Assembly: GCA_963590405.1 (NCBI GenBank)
Contig: CAVAPE010000004.1
Location: 5,766-69,765 of the forward strand
From: Limisoma sp963590405
GTDB taxonomy: Bacteria; Bacteroidota; Bacteroidia; Bacteroidales; Muribaculaceae
Length of the DNA: 64,000 nucleotides
Direction: 5' to 3'
Part shown: piece by piece, positions 52,945 to 63,805 of the stretch
Numbering within the stretch: the first letter of the stretch is position 1
Layout: every line of letters begins with the position of its first letter
Made by a program: the position numbers and the translations under genes
The notes under the pieces: model-generated
What the model was told of the DNA's origin: nothing
The model's database searches: none
The model's input: only the letters and a program-made list of their open reading frames with translations

Positions 52945-55900
52945 ATGAACAGACGAGGAAACAAAAAATATATGCTTATGTTTATAGCCGGGATAGTGCT
53001 CTATTCCGTCTATAGCATAGGCTTTGCTCAATATAAAAAATCGACCGTTGCCGCTCCGCCTACAATATTCACGGGTAAAAGTGCGGCTGTCGATTCTTCA
53101 AAACTTCATTATCCTGTTAAGCAGACTGTTACTCCAGGTTACGATGAACTCATCGGAACAGAAAAGCAAGCCATTGACTTGAAGGATCCGTCGAATATCA
53201 AGACGGAGGTGGAATACGACTACAAGACAGATACTTATGTGGTTCGCACAAAGGTTGGCGACCGCGAAATCGCCACGCCGTTCATCCTGTCGTCGGAAGC
53301 ATATAACAATATGGAAGTGCGCAACTCGATGATGGACTACTACCGTAAGCGCAATTCTGAAAATTTTGAACAGAAGGACAAGAAGAAGTTCAATATTTTT
53401 GATATGAAATTCGGTCTTGGACCTTTGGAAAAGGTGTTCGGACCTGGCGGTGTGCAACTGAAGACACAGGGTTCTGTGCAGGTGAAAATGGGTATTAAGT
53501 CAAACAAGACCGACAACCCGGCTCTCCCGGCAAGTGCCCGAAGAAAAACATATTTTGATTTCGACCAAAAAATACAGGCTACAATCGATGCTTCTGTCGG
53601 CGACAAGTTGAAGTTCAATATGACTTACAACACCGACGCTACTTTCGATTTTGACTCTAAAAACCTCAAACTCAAGTACGACGGTAAGGAAGACGAGATA
53701 ATAAAGTCTATTGAAGCCGGAAACGTGTCGATGACAACTGGGGCGTCGCTCATCAAGGGTAGCACGGCTCTGTTTGGTTTGAAGACTAAACTCCAGTTCG
53801 GCAAATTCACAATCACCGCACTGGCATCGCAGCAGAATTCGCAGTCGCAGACCGTGAGTACAAAAGGCGGTTCGCAGACCACAAAATTCTCCATTAATGC
53901 CGACGACTACGACAAAAACCGCTATTTCTTCCTTGGACACTTTTTCCGCGACAATTACGATTACAACGCGTCGAAATTGCCTTATGTCCTCTCAGGTGTG
54001 AACATCACACGTATTGAGGTGTGGGTGACCAACCAGCGTGGCACTTACAACGAGGCGCGCCACCTTGTTGGATTCGTTGATATGGGTGAAAACAAGCACT
54101 TGCAAAACAATCACTGGATTCCGCTATCCTCGCCCGACAATCCAAGCAACAACTCAAACAACCTTGTCTCGGAAATTAAGACTTCCTATCCGAATGCCCG
54201 CGAAATCAGTCAGGTATCTACTGCCTTGGAGCCGTTGCAGGCTTATGGAATCGAGGGCGGTCGTGACTATGAGAAAGTTGAAAGTGCACGGTTGCTGTCA
54301 TCAACTGAGTATAAATTAAACTCAACTCTTGGTTATATATCCCTTAATTCCGCACTTAATGCCGACGAGGTTCTTGCTGTTGCATACGAATATACTTACC
54401 AAGGTCAAGTATATCAGGTGGGTGAGTTTTCTAGCGACGTAACAGACTCAAGCAAGGCTCTTTTTGTGAAGATGCTCAAGGGTTCAACCGTGTCGCCAAA
54501 GTTTGCTAACTGGGACTTGATGATGAAAAACGTTTATTCGCTTGGTGCATATCAGGTGCAGAAAAGCAAATTCAAACTCAATGTCAAGTACATGAGCGAC
54601 TCCACTGGCGTGGCGGTGCAGTATCTGCCAGCCGACCCGATTCGCAACAAACCTTTGATTCAAGTGCTTAATGTCGACCGCTTGGACTCCAACAACGAAA
54701 GCAATCCTGATGGATTCTACGATTTCATTGACGGCTACACAATCAATGCGGCACAGGGTAAGGTGATTTTCCCTGTTGTTGAGCCTTTTGGTGACTACTT
54801 GGCGAAACAACTTACCAATCCCGCCGATGCCGAGCGCTATTGCTATCATGAACTCTACGACTCGACGCAAACGGTTGCTAAGCAATTTCAGGACAAGAAC
54901 AAGTTTATCCTTACGGGTGAGTATCAGGCATCTTCTGGCTCTACCATTCGCTTGAATGCCATGAATGTGCCGCGCGGTTCGGTTGTCGTGACTGCTGGTG
55001 GAGTCACCTTGACCGAAAACAGCGACTATACCGTTGACTACAATATGGGTACGGTGACCATCACCAACCAGAGTATCATAGATTCTGGTACAAACATCAG
55101 TGTGTCACTCGAAAACCAATCGATGTACAGCACCCAGCGCAAGACCTTGCTTGGCTTGGATATGAACTATCAGTTCAATAAGGATTTCAATGTAGGTGCA
55201 ACGTTGATGCACTTCTCTGAAAAACCGCTTACCGAGAAAGTCAGCCTTGGCGATGAATTGATCAACAACACGATATGGGGAGTTAATTTCTCCTACAATA
55301 AAAGTTTTATGTGGCTCACGAATTGGCTGAATGCAATACCTACAGTCAATGCCACTTCTCCATCGACAATCAGCATGCAGGGCGAGTTTGCGCAACTTAT
55401 CCCTCACAACAAGAAATCGGGCACGAATGCCGGCAGTTCGTATCTCGACGATTTCGAAACGTCGCAAAACACTATCGACATCCGCTCTCCATACTCATGG
55501 TTCTTGGCATCTACGCCTAACGACCCTAACGGAGGTCTTTTCCCAGAGGCATCGTTGAGCAACAATGTGGACTATGGCAAAAACCGTGCTCTTTTGGCGT
55601 GGTACTATATCGACCGTATGTTCACTCAGAAGAATTCATCGCTTTGTCCGGCATACATCAAGAACGACAAGGAGCAACTTTCGAGCCCTTATGTGCGAGA
55701 GGTGACCACTCGCGAAATTTGGCCAAATCGCGAACTCAACTACGGTGAGGCATCCGCCATCCAAACTCTCAACCTGTCGTTCTATCCTACAGAGCGCGGC
55801 CCGTACAACCTTGATTATTCCAATATCGATTCCAACTTTAACCTCCTCAATCCAGAGAAGCGTTGGGGTGGTATTATGCGTAAACTCGACAACACAAACT

Positions 55901-58900
55901 TTGAAACGTCGAATATCGAATACATACAGTTCTGGATGATGGATCCGTTCTCGGTTGAGGGTGATACCAATGATGGTGGCGACCTTTATTTCAACCTCGG
56001 CGAGGTTAGCGAGGACATTCTGAAAGATGGATACAAGTCGTATGAAAACGGCTTGCCAACCGACGGCAGCACAACAGGCACTCGCGAAACTGTTTGGGGT
56101 CGTGTACCAACTGAGACATCGCTTACCTACGCCTTTGACAACACGCAAGGCGCACGCAAAAATCAGGACGTCGGTCTGAATGGCTTGTCGACAGAGCAGG
56201 AATATGAGTTCTCGACATACAAGGACTACCTTGAGCACCTTCGCGCGGTGCTGTCGCCTGAAAAGATTGCGGAGATGGAAGCCGACCAATTCTCTCCGTT
56301 CAACGACCCTGCTGGCGACAACTACCATTACTATCGCGGCTACGATTATGATGAGCAACGTCTCTCCATTCTTGAGCGCTATAAACACTACAACGGCACA
56401 GAAGGAAACTCTCTTGGCGATGATGACTCGAAAGATGCTCTCTATCAGTCGTCGCGTAGCGTGCCCGACGTGGAAGACATCAACCAGGACAATACTCTTA
56501 ACGAATACGAACGCTACTATCAGTACCACATCTCTATGCGTCCGCAGGATTTGGTGGTAGGGCAGAACTATATCACAGATAAACAGGTATCGACAGTTTC
56601 GCTTGCCAACGGCACGAAAGGCGAGGCTACTTGGTATCAATTCAAAATTCCTTTGAAGGACTATGAAAAGGTGGTGGGCTCGATTTCGGATTTCTCTACC
56701 ATCCGTTTCATCCGTATGTTCATGACTGGCTTTAAGCAGGCAACTCACTTGCGTTTCGCTACTCTCGAACTTGTGCGTGGTGATTGGCGTACCTACGACT
56801 ACAACCTTAACTCGCGTGCCGATGCTCCAGCCGACGGCAGTTTGGACTTGTCGGTTGTTAATATTGAGGAGAACTCTGGTCGCGAACCTGTCAACTATGT
56901 CTTGCCTCCGGGTGTAAACCGTATCGTAGACCCAGGACAGTCGCAAATCACGCAACTCAACGAGCAAGCAATGTCGATGAAACTGACCAACCTTCAGGCA
57001 GGCGATGCCCGTGCAGTCTACAAGAACACCACAATGGACTTGCGTCTTTACAAGCGTATGCAGATGTTCACCCACGCCGAGCGACTTGTTGATGATGTCA
57101 ACGGTGAACTTCAAGACGGCGATTTCTCGGTGTTCATGCGTCTTGGTACGGATGTGAAGAGCAACTATTATGAATATGAAGTGCCGTTGAAACTGACAGC
57201 ACCCGGAAAATACAACACCTACAACACCAACGACCAATATGCAGTGTGGCCAGAGGCGAACTTTATGGACATTACATTGTCGGTGTTTACCAATCTTAAA
57301 AAGGAACGCAATCGGGCAAAGCACGACGAATCACAGAATGTCGGTAACACAACTCTCTACACTGGTTATGACCCCGACCACCAGTCTAACAAGGTGTCAA
57401 TCTTGGGTAACCCGTCGTTGAGCGACGTGCGTGTGGTAATGATTGGTGTGCGCAACAACTCGAGCAAGGAGAAAAGCGGCGAGGTTTGGGTCAACGAATT
57501 GAAAGTTACCGATTTCGATCAGGACGGCGGTTGGGCTGCAAAAGGTAGTGTCAACTTGGCTCTTTCTGATGTGGCTACCGTAAACTTCGGCGGACACATC
57601 GAAACTGTGGGCTTCGGCAACGTTGACCAAAGTCTGTCGTCGCGTCGTATGGATGACTATAAGCAGTACAACGTCGCAACGCAAGTCGATGTGGGTCGCT
57701 TCTTGCCATCGAAGGCTAAACTCAAGGCACCAGTATATTATTCTGTATCAAAGGAAAAGACATCGCCGAAATACAATCCGCTCGATCAGGATATTCTTCT
57801 TAAAGACGCCCTTAATGAGGCGTCAACAAAGGAGGAGAGAGACTCTATTAGCAACTACGCCGTAGAGCAGTCTACAGTGAAGAGTTTCAGCATCTCTGGC
57901 TTCAACTTCGGTGTGAAGAGCAAAGTGCCGATGCCTTGGGACCCAGCAAACTTCACCGTCAATTTCTCGTTCAACAAGCAGGAAAACATCTCTCCGACTG
58001 TGGAGTATGAGCATATAAATGATTATCGAGGCAGTTTCCAATACAGTTACTCGCCAGTCTACAAGCCGTTCAAACCATTCAAGTTCATAAAGAGCAAGTC
58101 GAAGAACTTGAAATTCATCAAGGACTGGGAGTTTGGCTATGCACCGTCGTCGTTGAGTTTCCTCACCAACATGACTCGTTACTACTACGAACTTCAGTCG
58201 CGTAATGAGGCAGATGTCGAGGTCGATGTGCCGGTGTCGGTCAGCAAGAATTTCTATTGGGACCGCCAGTTTGCAATCACTTGGAATTTGACCAAGTCGT
58301 TGACCTTGTCGTTCAATTCCAACACGATGGCTCGTATCGAGGAAGCGGTAGGGCAGGTGAACAAGAAATTGTTCCCCGACAAGTATAAGGAGTGGCGCGA
58401 CACGGTGATGAGAAGCATCCGTGATTTCGGTACGCCGTGGAACTATAGCCAGTCGTTTACGGCATCTTATAAGGCTCCGTTCAGCAAGATTCCAGTGCTC
58501 GACTTCCTCAATGCCAACGTAAGTTACAATGCAACTTACAAATGGGATAGAGGCGCCGATGTAGAGGATGCTGTGGTCGGAAACTCGATTACAAACAACG
58601 CTGTATGGAATCTCGACTCCAAGATTAATTTTGAGACTCTCTATAACAAGTCGAAATATTTGAAAGAGGTCAACAAGCGCTTCTCCAACAATTCTCGTTC
58701 AAACAAGGAGAAGGAGCGTAAGCCCAGAAAGTTCCAGCGCACTTACCAGTTGACGGACTCAGTTCTTGCTGTGAAGCACAATCTGCGCAGCAAGAAAGTT
58801 AAGATTTCGGCAACAACACTCGAAGGCAAACCGTTCGCATTGAAAACTAAGGTTATCGACGAAAACAGTTTACAGATTCTCACCACAGGCACGCAGACCA

Positions 58901-60378
58901 TAAAACTTGTCGTGACCGAGGATCTTACGAAGGACGTTAATATCTGGAAAGAGATTGCCGACCACACTGCGCGGTTCGCTATGATGACGCGTAGCGCAAG
59001 TTTCCGTTGGCGCAACACTCGCACATCCAACATCCCTCAGTTCATTCCTGAGGTGGGCGACCTCTTGGGACAAAGCAAAAGTTACGGTCCGATGTCGCCG
59101 GGTCTGGATTTCGCCTTCGGTTTTACAGGTGAGTCTTATCTAAACAAGGCTATGGAGCGCGGCTGGCTGCTTGGCGATGAAAATCAAACGAGCCCAGCAA
59201 TATTCTCAAAAACTGAAGAGTTTAACTTTGAGGTCCAACTTGAACCAATCCGTGGGTTGAAAATACAACTTACGGCGAACCGCACCGACAATCGTACGAA
59301 CCAAATTCAGTTCATGTATAACTCGATGCCTACCACCCGTAGCGGTAGTTTTACGATGACAACGTGTGCCATTGCAACGGCTTTGCGTAAGTCGTCATCG
59401 AGCGATGGCTACAATAGCAAGACTTACAACACCTTCCTCGAAAACATTCCGATTATTGCTGCCCGCCTTGAGCAGAAATACCACGGACTGCAATATCCAG
59501 ATGCTGGATTTATCAGTGGAACGGAGTTTGCTGGACAGCCGTACAACAATGAAAACGGCGGTGTCAACGAGGCAAGTGGAGATGTGCTGATCCCAGCGTT
59601 TATTGCTGCATATACGGGTAAGAATCCTAATAAGGTAACAACGTCATTCTTCCCTGCATTGTCGCAGATTTTGCCTAACTGGCGCATCACCTACGACGGG
59701 CTGATAAAGATTGGCGGATTGAGCAACATTTTCCGCAGTTTGACTTTGTCGCACGCTTATCAGTGTACCTACAGTGTCGGCTCGTTCACATCCTATCTCA
59801 ACTGGGTCGGTGTCGGCTCTGGCGATATGGGATTTACTCGCAACGAACAGACGCAAAATCCTATTCCGTCGTCGCCTTATAATATCTCGTCGGTAACGAT
59901 TACAGAGAAGTTTGCTCCGCTTATTGGTGTTTCGGCTACGTTGAAAAACAATTTGACACTCAATATGGAATATCGCGACAGCCGTACCTTGACGCTCAAC
60001 ACGAGTGCGGGTCAGTTGGTGGAAGCAACTCAGAAGGCAATCACCATCGGCGGCGGTTACAAGATTGCCAATTTCAACACTGTCTTGAAGATGAAAGGCA
60101 GCCAGAAGGGTGTTAGCAATGACTTGACTTTGAATGCTGATTTCTCGTTCCAGAACAACCAGTCGCTTATCCGCAAAATGCAGGAGGGCACAAGTCAGGC
60201 TACTGCCGGCACACAGTCAATTGCTATCAACTTCACGGCAAGTTATGTGCTTAGCAAGAGGATAACTCTCCAGGCTTATTTCGACCATCAAATAAATAAG
60301 CCGTTGATTTCATCGAGTGCTTATCCTACAACCAACAGCAATTACGGCATCTCCATCAATTTGTCGTTGGCTCAATAA
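52945..60378 (+). CDS. sprA: Cell surface protein SprA (T9SS outer-membrane translocon)
   Basis: A 2477-residue outer-membrane protein of the SprA/Sov family, the giant barrel through which T9SS cargo passes. Residues 1-29 are a signal peptide (FIAGIVLYSVYSIGFAQ). The rest is strand-rich without large low-complexity regions. Recognisable conserved blocks include GSTALFGLKTKLQFGKF, SSYLDDFETSQNTIDIRSP followed by YSWFLASTP, SNIEYIQFWMMDPF, and a terminal strand ending INLSLAQ. The length is full for the family and the frame is intact over 7.4 kb. It is transcribed with ruvA upstream (48 bp) and a membrane glycosyltransferase 13 bp downstream. Confidence 0.95.
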   Translation: MNRRGNKKYMLMFIAGIVLYSVYSIGFAQYKKSTVAAPPTIFTGKSAAVDSSKLHYPVKQTVTPGYDELIGTEKQAIDLKDPSNIKTEVEYDYKTDTYVVRTKVGDREIATPFILSSEAYNNMEVRNSMMDYYRKRNSENFEQKDKKKFNIFDMKFGLGPLEKVFGPGGVQLKTQGSVQVKMGIKSNKTDNPALPASARRKTYFDFDQKIQATIDASVGDKLKFNMTYNTDATFDFDSKNLKLKYDGKEDEIIKSIEAGNVSMTTGASLIKGSTALFGLKTKLQFGKFTITALASQQNSQSQTVSTKGGSQTTKFSINADDYDKNRYFFLGHFFRDNYDYNASKLPYVLSGVNITRIEVWVTNQRGTYNEARHLVGFVDMGENKHLQNNHWIPLSSPDNPSNNSNNLVSEIKTSYPNAREISQVSTALEPLQAYGIEGGRDYEKVESARLLSSTEYKLNSTLGYISLNSALNADEVLAVAYEYTYQGQVYQVGEFSSDVTDSSKALFVKMLKGSTVSPKFANWDLMMKNVYSLGAYQVQKSKFKLNVKYMSDSTGVAVQYLPADPIRNKPLIQVLNVDRLDSNNESNPDGFYDFIDGYTINAAQGKVIFPVVEPFGDYLAKQLTNPADAERYCYHELYDSTQTVAKQFQDKNKFILTGEYQASSGSTIRLNAMNVPRGSVVVTAGGVTLTENSDYTVDYNMGTVTITNQSIIDSGTNISVSLENQSMYSTQRKTLLGLDMNYQFNKDFNVGATLMHFSEKPLTEKVSLGDELINNTIWGVNFSYNKSFMWLTNWLNAIPTVNATSPSTISMQGEFAQLIPHNKKSGTNAGSSYLDDFETSQNTIDIRSPYSWFLASTPNDPNGGLFPEASLSNNVDYGKNRALLAWYYIDRMFTQKNSSLCPAYIKNDKEQLSSPYVREVTTREIWPNRELNYGEASAIQTLNLSFYPTERGPYNLDYSNIDSNFNLLNPEKRWGGIMRKLDNTNFETSNIEYIQFWMMDPFSVEGDTNDGGDLYFNLGEVSEDILKDGYKSYENGLPTDGSTTGTRETVWGRVPTETSLTYAFDNTQGARKNQDVGLNGLSTEQEYEFSTYKDYLEHLRAVLSPEKIAEMEADQFSPFNDPAGDNYHYYRGYDYDEQRLSILERYKHYNGTEGNSLGDDDSKDALYQSSRSVPDVEDINQDNTLNEYERYYQYHISMRPQDLVVGQNYITDKQVSTVSLANGTKGEATWYQFKIPLKDYEKVVGSISDFSTIRFIRMFMTGFKQATHLRFATLELVRGDWRTYDYNLNSRADAPADGSLDLSVVNIEENSGREPVNYVLPPGVNRIVDPGQSQITQLNEQAMSMKLTNLQAGDARAVYKNTTMDLRLYKRMQMFTHAERLVDDVNGELQDGDFSVFMRLGTDVKSNYYEYEVPLKLTAPGKYNTYNTNDQYAVWPEANFMDITLSVFTNLKKERNRAKHDESQNVGNTTLYTGYDPDHQSNKVSILGNPSLSDVRVVMIGVRNNSSKEKSGEVWVNELKVTDFDQDGGWAAKGSVNLALSDVATVNFGGHIETVGFGNVDQSLSSRRMDDYKQYNVATQVDVGRFLPSKAKLKAPVYYSVSKEKTSPKYNPLDQDILLKDALNEASTKEERDSISNYAVEQSTVKSFSISGFNFGVKSKVPMPWDPANFTVNFSFNKQENISPTVEYEHINDYRGSFQYSYSPVYKPFKPFKFIKSKSKNLKFIKDWEFGYAPSSLSFLTNMTRYYYELQSRNEADVEVDVPVSVSKNFYWDRQFAITWNLTKSLTLSFNSNTMARIEEAVGQVNKKLFPDKYKEWRDTVMRSIRDFGTPWNYSQSFTASYKAPFSKIPVLDFLNANVSYNATYKWDRGADVEDAVVGNSITNNAVWNLDSKINFETLYNKSKYLKEVNKRFSNNSRSNKEKERKPRKFQRTYQLTDSVLAVKHNLRSKKVKISATTLEGKPFALKTKVIDENSLQILTTGTQTIKLVVTEDLTKDVNIWKEIADHTARFAMMTRSASFRWRNTRTSNIPQFIPEVGDLLGQSKSYGPMSPGLDFAFGFTGESYLNKAMERGWLLGDENQTSPAIFSKTEEFNFEVQLEPIRGLKIQLTANRTDNRTNQIQFMYNSMPTTRSGSFTMTTCAIATALRKSSSSDGYNSKTYNTFLENIPIIAARLEQKYHGLQYPDAGFISGTEFAGQPYNNENGGVNEASGDVLIPAFIAAYTGKNPNKVTTSFFPALSQILPNWRITYDGLIKIGGLSNIFRSLTLSHAYQCTYSVGSFTSYLNWVGVGSGDMGFTRNEQTQNPIPSSPYNISSVTITEKFAPLIGVSATLKNNLTLNMEYRDSRTLTLNTSAGQLVEATQKAITIGGGYKIANFNTVLKMKGSQKGVSNDLTLNADFSFQNNQSLIRKMQEGTSQATAGTQSIAINFTASYVLSKRITLQAYFDHQINKPLISSSAYPTTNSNYGISINLSLAQ

Positions 60379-60391
60379 ATGTTAGAAAAAT

Positions 60392-62093
60392 ATGGGTAAA
60401 AATAAGACGAATAGCAACACAACCGCCAAGCAACCTAAAATTGTCGAAGGCGTGCTTAAAATATATGGACGACATTCCAAGTATATTAATTGGGCAATTG
60501 TAGGAGTGCTCTTCTTTTTGGCTCTTTATGTCAGGATTAATGCCATTGCTGGAAAAACGGAGTTACATTCCGATGAGGTGTTTTCCATGGCGCTTTGCAC
60601 CTGCGACCCCAATTACAACGTGCCGATTCCCGACGGCGACTACACTGGAGCGCAACTGAAAGAAATGCTTGTGCGCAGTGGCAACGTCGGTGTGAAAGGT
60701 ATGCTTTCTGATGTAGGTCAACTGTGGCTTAACAATGGTGATGCGCCTCATGCAAGTCTGTACTACATGGCGCTACGGATTGTACTGACTGGCTACGACA
60801 GTTACGACCTTCCAGACTATATCTGGCGCGGTGGCGTGCTTAACCTGTTGTTCTTTGCTTTGTCGTTTGTGTTTATGTACAAGTTGCTGCGGCGCATCTT
60901 CGGCGAGCATCATTTGTTGGTGTTTGTCGGCTTGGCTTTGGCTTATTTCAATCTGTTGTCAATACGCAACACGATGCTTATCCGTGAATACCAGATGGCT
61001 GAAACGGCAATCGTGATGCTCACTTATGCCGCCGTAGGTTTCGTGCAGCGGCTAAGACAAGGCGAGAGAATAAAGAAATATCGGTTTGTTGCGGTCTTTG
61101 GATTACTGATGGGCTGCACTGTGTCGTTGGGCTATTTCAATTCGTTCTATGTGATTGGACTTTGCCTCGTTCTGGCTGCTGCATGCTTTCGTCACAAACG
61201 CCAAAAAGAAATCTTGCTGATTTTCTTTGCAGGATGTGCTGCACTCGTATTTGCTTATGTTATTTATCCAGGATTTTTCAATTTTTTGATTTATAAAACG
61301 GTTCACCAGTCAATGGCGTTCCGCAAATTTTCGTTGGCATTGTCGGTGACTTTTTCCCGTGACATCCGCCACTTGTTGTTCATTTCTTATGGCTTCTGGA
61401 TTGTCGTTGCGGCATTGCTTGTGGCGGCGTTCTCCAAAGGTGGATTTAAAAAACTGTTTGATGGCGGATATTTTGTTTGGCTACCGTTGCTCGTTGTGGT
61501 TTGTATGCCTCTCATTCAATATGCGTCAATCCTAAAACATCCGCGCTACTACTATAGCCAAAAAACTGTTTGATGGCGGATATTTTGTTTGGTTGCCGTT
61601 GCTTGTCGTGGTTTGTATGCCTCTCATTCAATATGCGTCAATCCTGAAGCATCCGCGCTACTACTATAGCCTAATGCCTATATTGATGCTCTTGGTGCCT
61701 CAGTCGTTGGCGGCAATGCCAGCCCTGTGGCGCAGGTATTTCGGCATCTTGATTATCCTGTTTTTCCCTATTCTTACGCCGCAAATCCATTTCAAGGCGG
61801 AATATGGCTGGACTTCGGTGCAGAAAAAGTTGGCAAAACCGATGACATTCTACAAACTGAACCCTAACGAACTTATTCAATTAGTGCCGAATCTCGGCGA
61901 CACGATAACCTACAAAGTCATCAACAAAGGCGACCTTCAACTTGATGAAAACACGGCTGGCGATTGCCTCGTGGTGTCAAAAATGGGAAAAATCGACAGT
62001 GATAAATTCGTGTTTGTCGGCAAGGCTATTTGGAACAATAACATCTACTTATTCAATGTGAAAAATGCAGATTTGTCGGAAACTGAAAAATAA
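60392..62093 (+). pseudogene. GT-C membrane glycosyltransferase-like protein, frameshifted by a 112-bp duplication
   Basis: Inner-membrane protein with a first helix at about 34-52 and roughly ten more. ELHSDEVFSMAL after the first helix is the acidic loop expected of GT-C/GT39 (ArnT/PMT-type) glycosyltransferases that use lipid-linked sugars. The first frame runs from 60392 to 61573 and the second resumes to 62093. Between them a 112-bp unit occurs twice (61448-61559 and 61560-61671); deleting one restores a protein of about 529 residues. The copies differ at six sites, all synonymous, so the break is probably an assembly join of two strain versions. It overlaps the next gene by 29 bp. Donor and acceptor are unknown. 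Confidence 0.75.
61448..61671 (+). repeat. Tandem 112-bp duplication with only synonymous differences
   Basis: Two copies of 112 bp (61448-61559, 61560-61671), both starting AAAAAACTGTTTGATGGCGG. They differ at six positions (CTA/TTG counts two, CTC/CTT, GTT/GTC, CTA/CTG, AAA/AAG), none changing an amino acid. A recent slippage would leave identical copies. Confidence 0.95.
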
Positions 62094-62721
62094 CATACTC
62101 GCTGCCGTCGCTGGATTGGCATTGGTGGCATGCACTGCCGAAACTTCACAACAGGGCTTTTCACTTGATGGCTATCATGACGGGCAGCAGGATGGCTACG
62201 CCTATCTCTATGTGTTGCTCCCCGAATATCAACGCACAATGCCTATTGATAGTGTCAAGGTGCGTTCGGGGAAATTTCATTTCTCTGGTGTGGCAGAAGA
62301 GCCGATGGAGGCATTCATTAAATTCTCAGGCGACTCTCTGGTGTATGACTTTATCCTAACAAACAATCGATTGGAGATTAACGTGCAGAGCGGAGGTTAT
62401 TCGGTACAAGGTTCGCCGAGCAACAGGCAACTGTCGAAATTGTTGGCGTATAGGGAAAGTTTCAACAAGCGGAGAGCGGACTTGCAAAGTGAATACAAGA
62501 AAGCCATTGCCGACAGTTCGCTTACTCGGCTTGCGGAGGATTCGCTAATGGCTGCCTACCGTCAAGCGGGCGTTGATTATCGCAAAAAGTTGCTTACTAC
62601 AATGAGTTTCAGCGCAAAGCGTTATCCTTTGATGGGGCAGATGTCGTTGCGTATTTTCGGCAAGAACCTTCTGCAGAGCCAAGTCGATTCCATCAAGTCG
62701 CTGATTGTCAAACAAAAATAA
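62065..62721 (+). CDS. DUF4369-type lipoprotein
   Basis: A 218-residue predicted lipoprotein. The lipobox is LVAC with Cys at residue 23, giving an outer- or inner-membrane anchored periplasmic protein. Residues about 30-125 match the DUF4369 beta domain (YAYLYVLLPEYQRTMPIDSV, then GKFHFSGVAEEP), which often precedes a thioredoxin domain in Bacteroidota. Here the remaining 90 residues are helical and lack a CxxC motif, so no thioredoxin is present. It overlaps the glycosyltransferase by 29 bp and the next gene begins 13 bp later. Function unknown. Confidence 0.75.
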   Translation: MQICRKLKNNILAAVAGLALVACTAETSQQGFSLDGYHDGQQDGYAYLYVLLPEYQRTMPIDSVKVRSGKFHFSGVAEEPMEAFIKFSGDSLVYDFILTNNRLEINVQSGGYSVQGSPSNRQLSKLLAYRESFNKRRADLQSEYKKAIADSSLTRLAEDSLMAAYRQAGVDYRKKLLTTMSFSAKRYPLMGQMSLRIFGKNLLQSQVDSIKSLIVKQK

Positions 62722-62734
62722 TATAGAAGTCGTT

Positions 62735-63712
62735 ATGAAACGGTTTGTGCCTGTCGTTCTTATTGCTTTAATCGCATTTTCGGTTTATGCCAAACGACAA
62801 AAGGTTAACACTAAATGGCAAGAGTGTGTTATCGCTGCTATCGACAGTTTCCCTGAACATGGCGGTTACTACACAGGCGGAAAGCCGAATGCCGACTTCT
62901 CAACGACGACTATGCAGGCTTTGAACAATGCTTTCCAACTGAGATCTGCCGACAGCCGCCCGACGTTCAATCCGCAACTCGCACAGCCGTCGTTCTGCTC
63001 CAGTGCAACATATGCCGTGCTTGTCAAAGCCTTGCTTATGTGGGACAGCCAAAGCCGCGTATCGCGAGAGGCGTGGGGCAAAATAAAGCCTTATGTCGGC
63101 ATCGTTGATGAAATCAATATCCAAGGGATAGGCGAGGACGACGGCTTCGGATTTTGGGGTCGTGCCAATGCCAATGGTCCAGGTATCGGAGTGTTGGTGC
63201 ATGAACTTAATGCCGGCTATAGCATCACGGCATTCCGCGGCGCTAAAAGCGACAAGAATAAGGAGACAACATCCGAACGCTATCTTGCCGACGATGAGTG
63301 GTGCAACATCAAGGAATGGGACGAACTCCTGCCAGGAGATTTCCTGAAAATCTTCTGGAACCGCAACGACGTTGGTAGCGACAGCGGAGCAATCATCGGT
63401 TGCAACGACATCAAAGACGATGATCAGGAACGGGGGCACAGCGTGGTGTTTCTCGGATTTGAGCCGAACGGCGACATCCGCTACTGGAGCAGCAATGGAC
63501 CAGGCAAAAACAACAAAGAGTTAGGCTACAGCGTAGCCACTTGCCCGCGAACACGAGTGCAGCGCTTCGTGGCAACTCGCATAACCAAGCCGGCAAACTT
63601 CGACAATGCCCGCAAAATGCAGCCAACCGACGAAAACAAATTCCTCAGCAGCCTCAATGGTCACAAGCACGCCACAACTCAAGAAATGCTCCGCGCCATC
63701 GGCCTCAAATAA
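62735..63712 (+). CDS. Secreted NlpC/P60-like putative cysteine hydrolase
   Basis: A 325-residue exported protein with signal peptide 1-19 (RFVPVVLIALIAFSVYA). Cys88 in PSFCSSATYAVLV, the turn LLPGDFLKIFW (199-209), His235 in RGHSVVFLGF and Asn254 in YWSSNG occur in the order and spacing of NlpC/P60 or CHAP-type amidases, which cut peptidoglycan stem peptides. The sequence is otherwise unlike families I know, so the call is structural inference. The MKR start at 62735 is preferred over an in-frame ATG at 62705 inside the preceding gene. It is the last gene of the ruvA-sprA run. Confidence 0.6.
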   Translation: MKRFVPVVLIALIAFSVYAKRQKVNTKWQECVIAAIDSFPEHGGYYTGGKPNADFSTTTMQALNNAFQLRSADSRPTFNPQLAQPSFCSSATYAVLVKALLMWDSQSRVSREAWGKIKPYVGIVDEINIQGIGEDDGFGFWGRANANGPGIGVLVHELNAGYSITAFRGAKSDKNKETTSERYLADDEWCNIKEWDELLPGDFLKIFWNRNDVGSDSGAIIGCNDIKDDDQERGHSVVFLGFEPNGDIRYWSSNGPGKNNKELGYSVATCPRTRVQRFVATRITKPANFDNARKMQPTDENKFLSSLNGHKHATTQEMLRAIGLK

Positions 63713-63752
63713 TATTCCACCCGAGAACTATCGTCCATAAACGATAAAACCC

Positions 63753-63794
63753 ACAAAAAACGAGGAAAACCAAGCGGCTCTCCCCGTTTTTTGT
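63753..63794. terminator. Bidirectional terminator between convergent genes
   Basis: ACAAAAAACGAGG (63753-63765) pairs with CCCCGTTTTTTGT (63782-63794) except for one A-C mismatch. The A/T-rich outer stem provides a T tract in both directions. Confidence 0.65.
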
Positions 63795-63805
63795 AGTAGC
63801 GGTTT

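Noticed and set aside
55636..57324. A 562-codon open frame on the minus strand inside sprA
   Set aside because: It is exactly antisense to a conserved intact gene, has no domain I recognise, and long antisense frames arise from the codon use of sprA.
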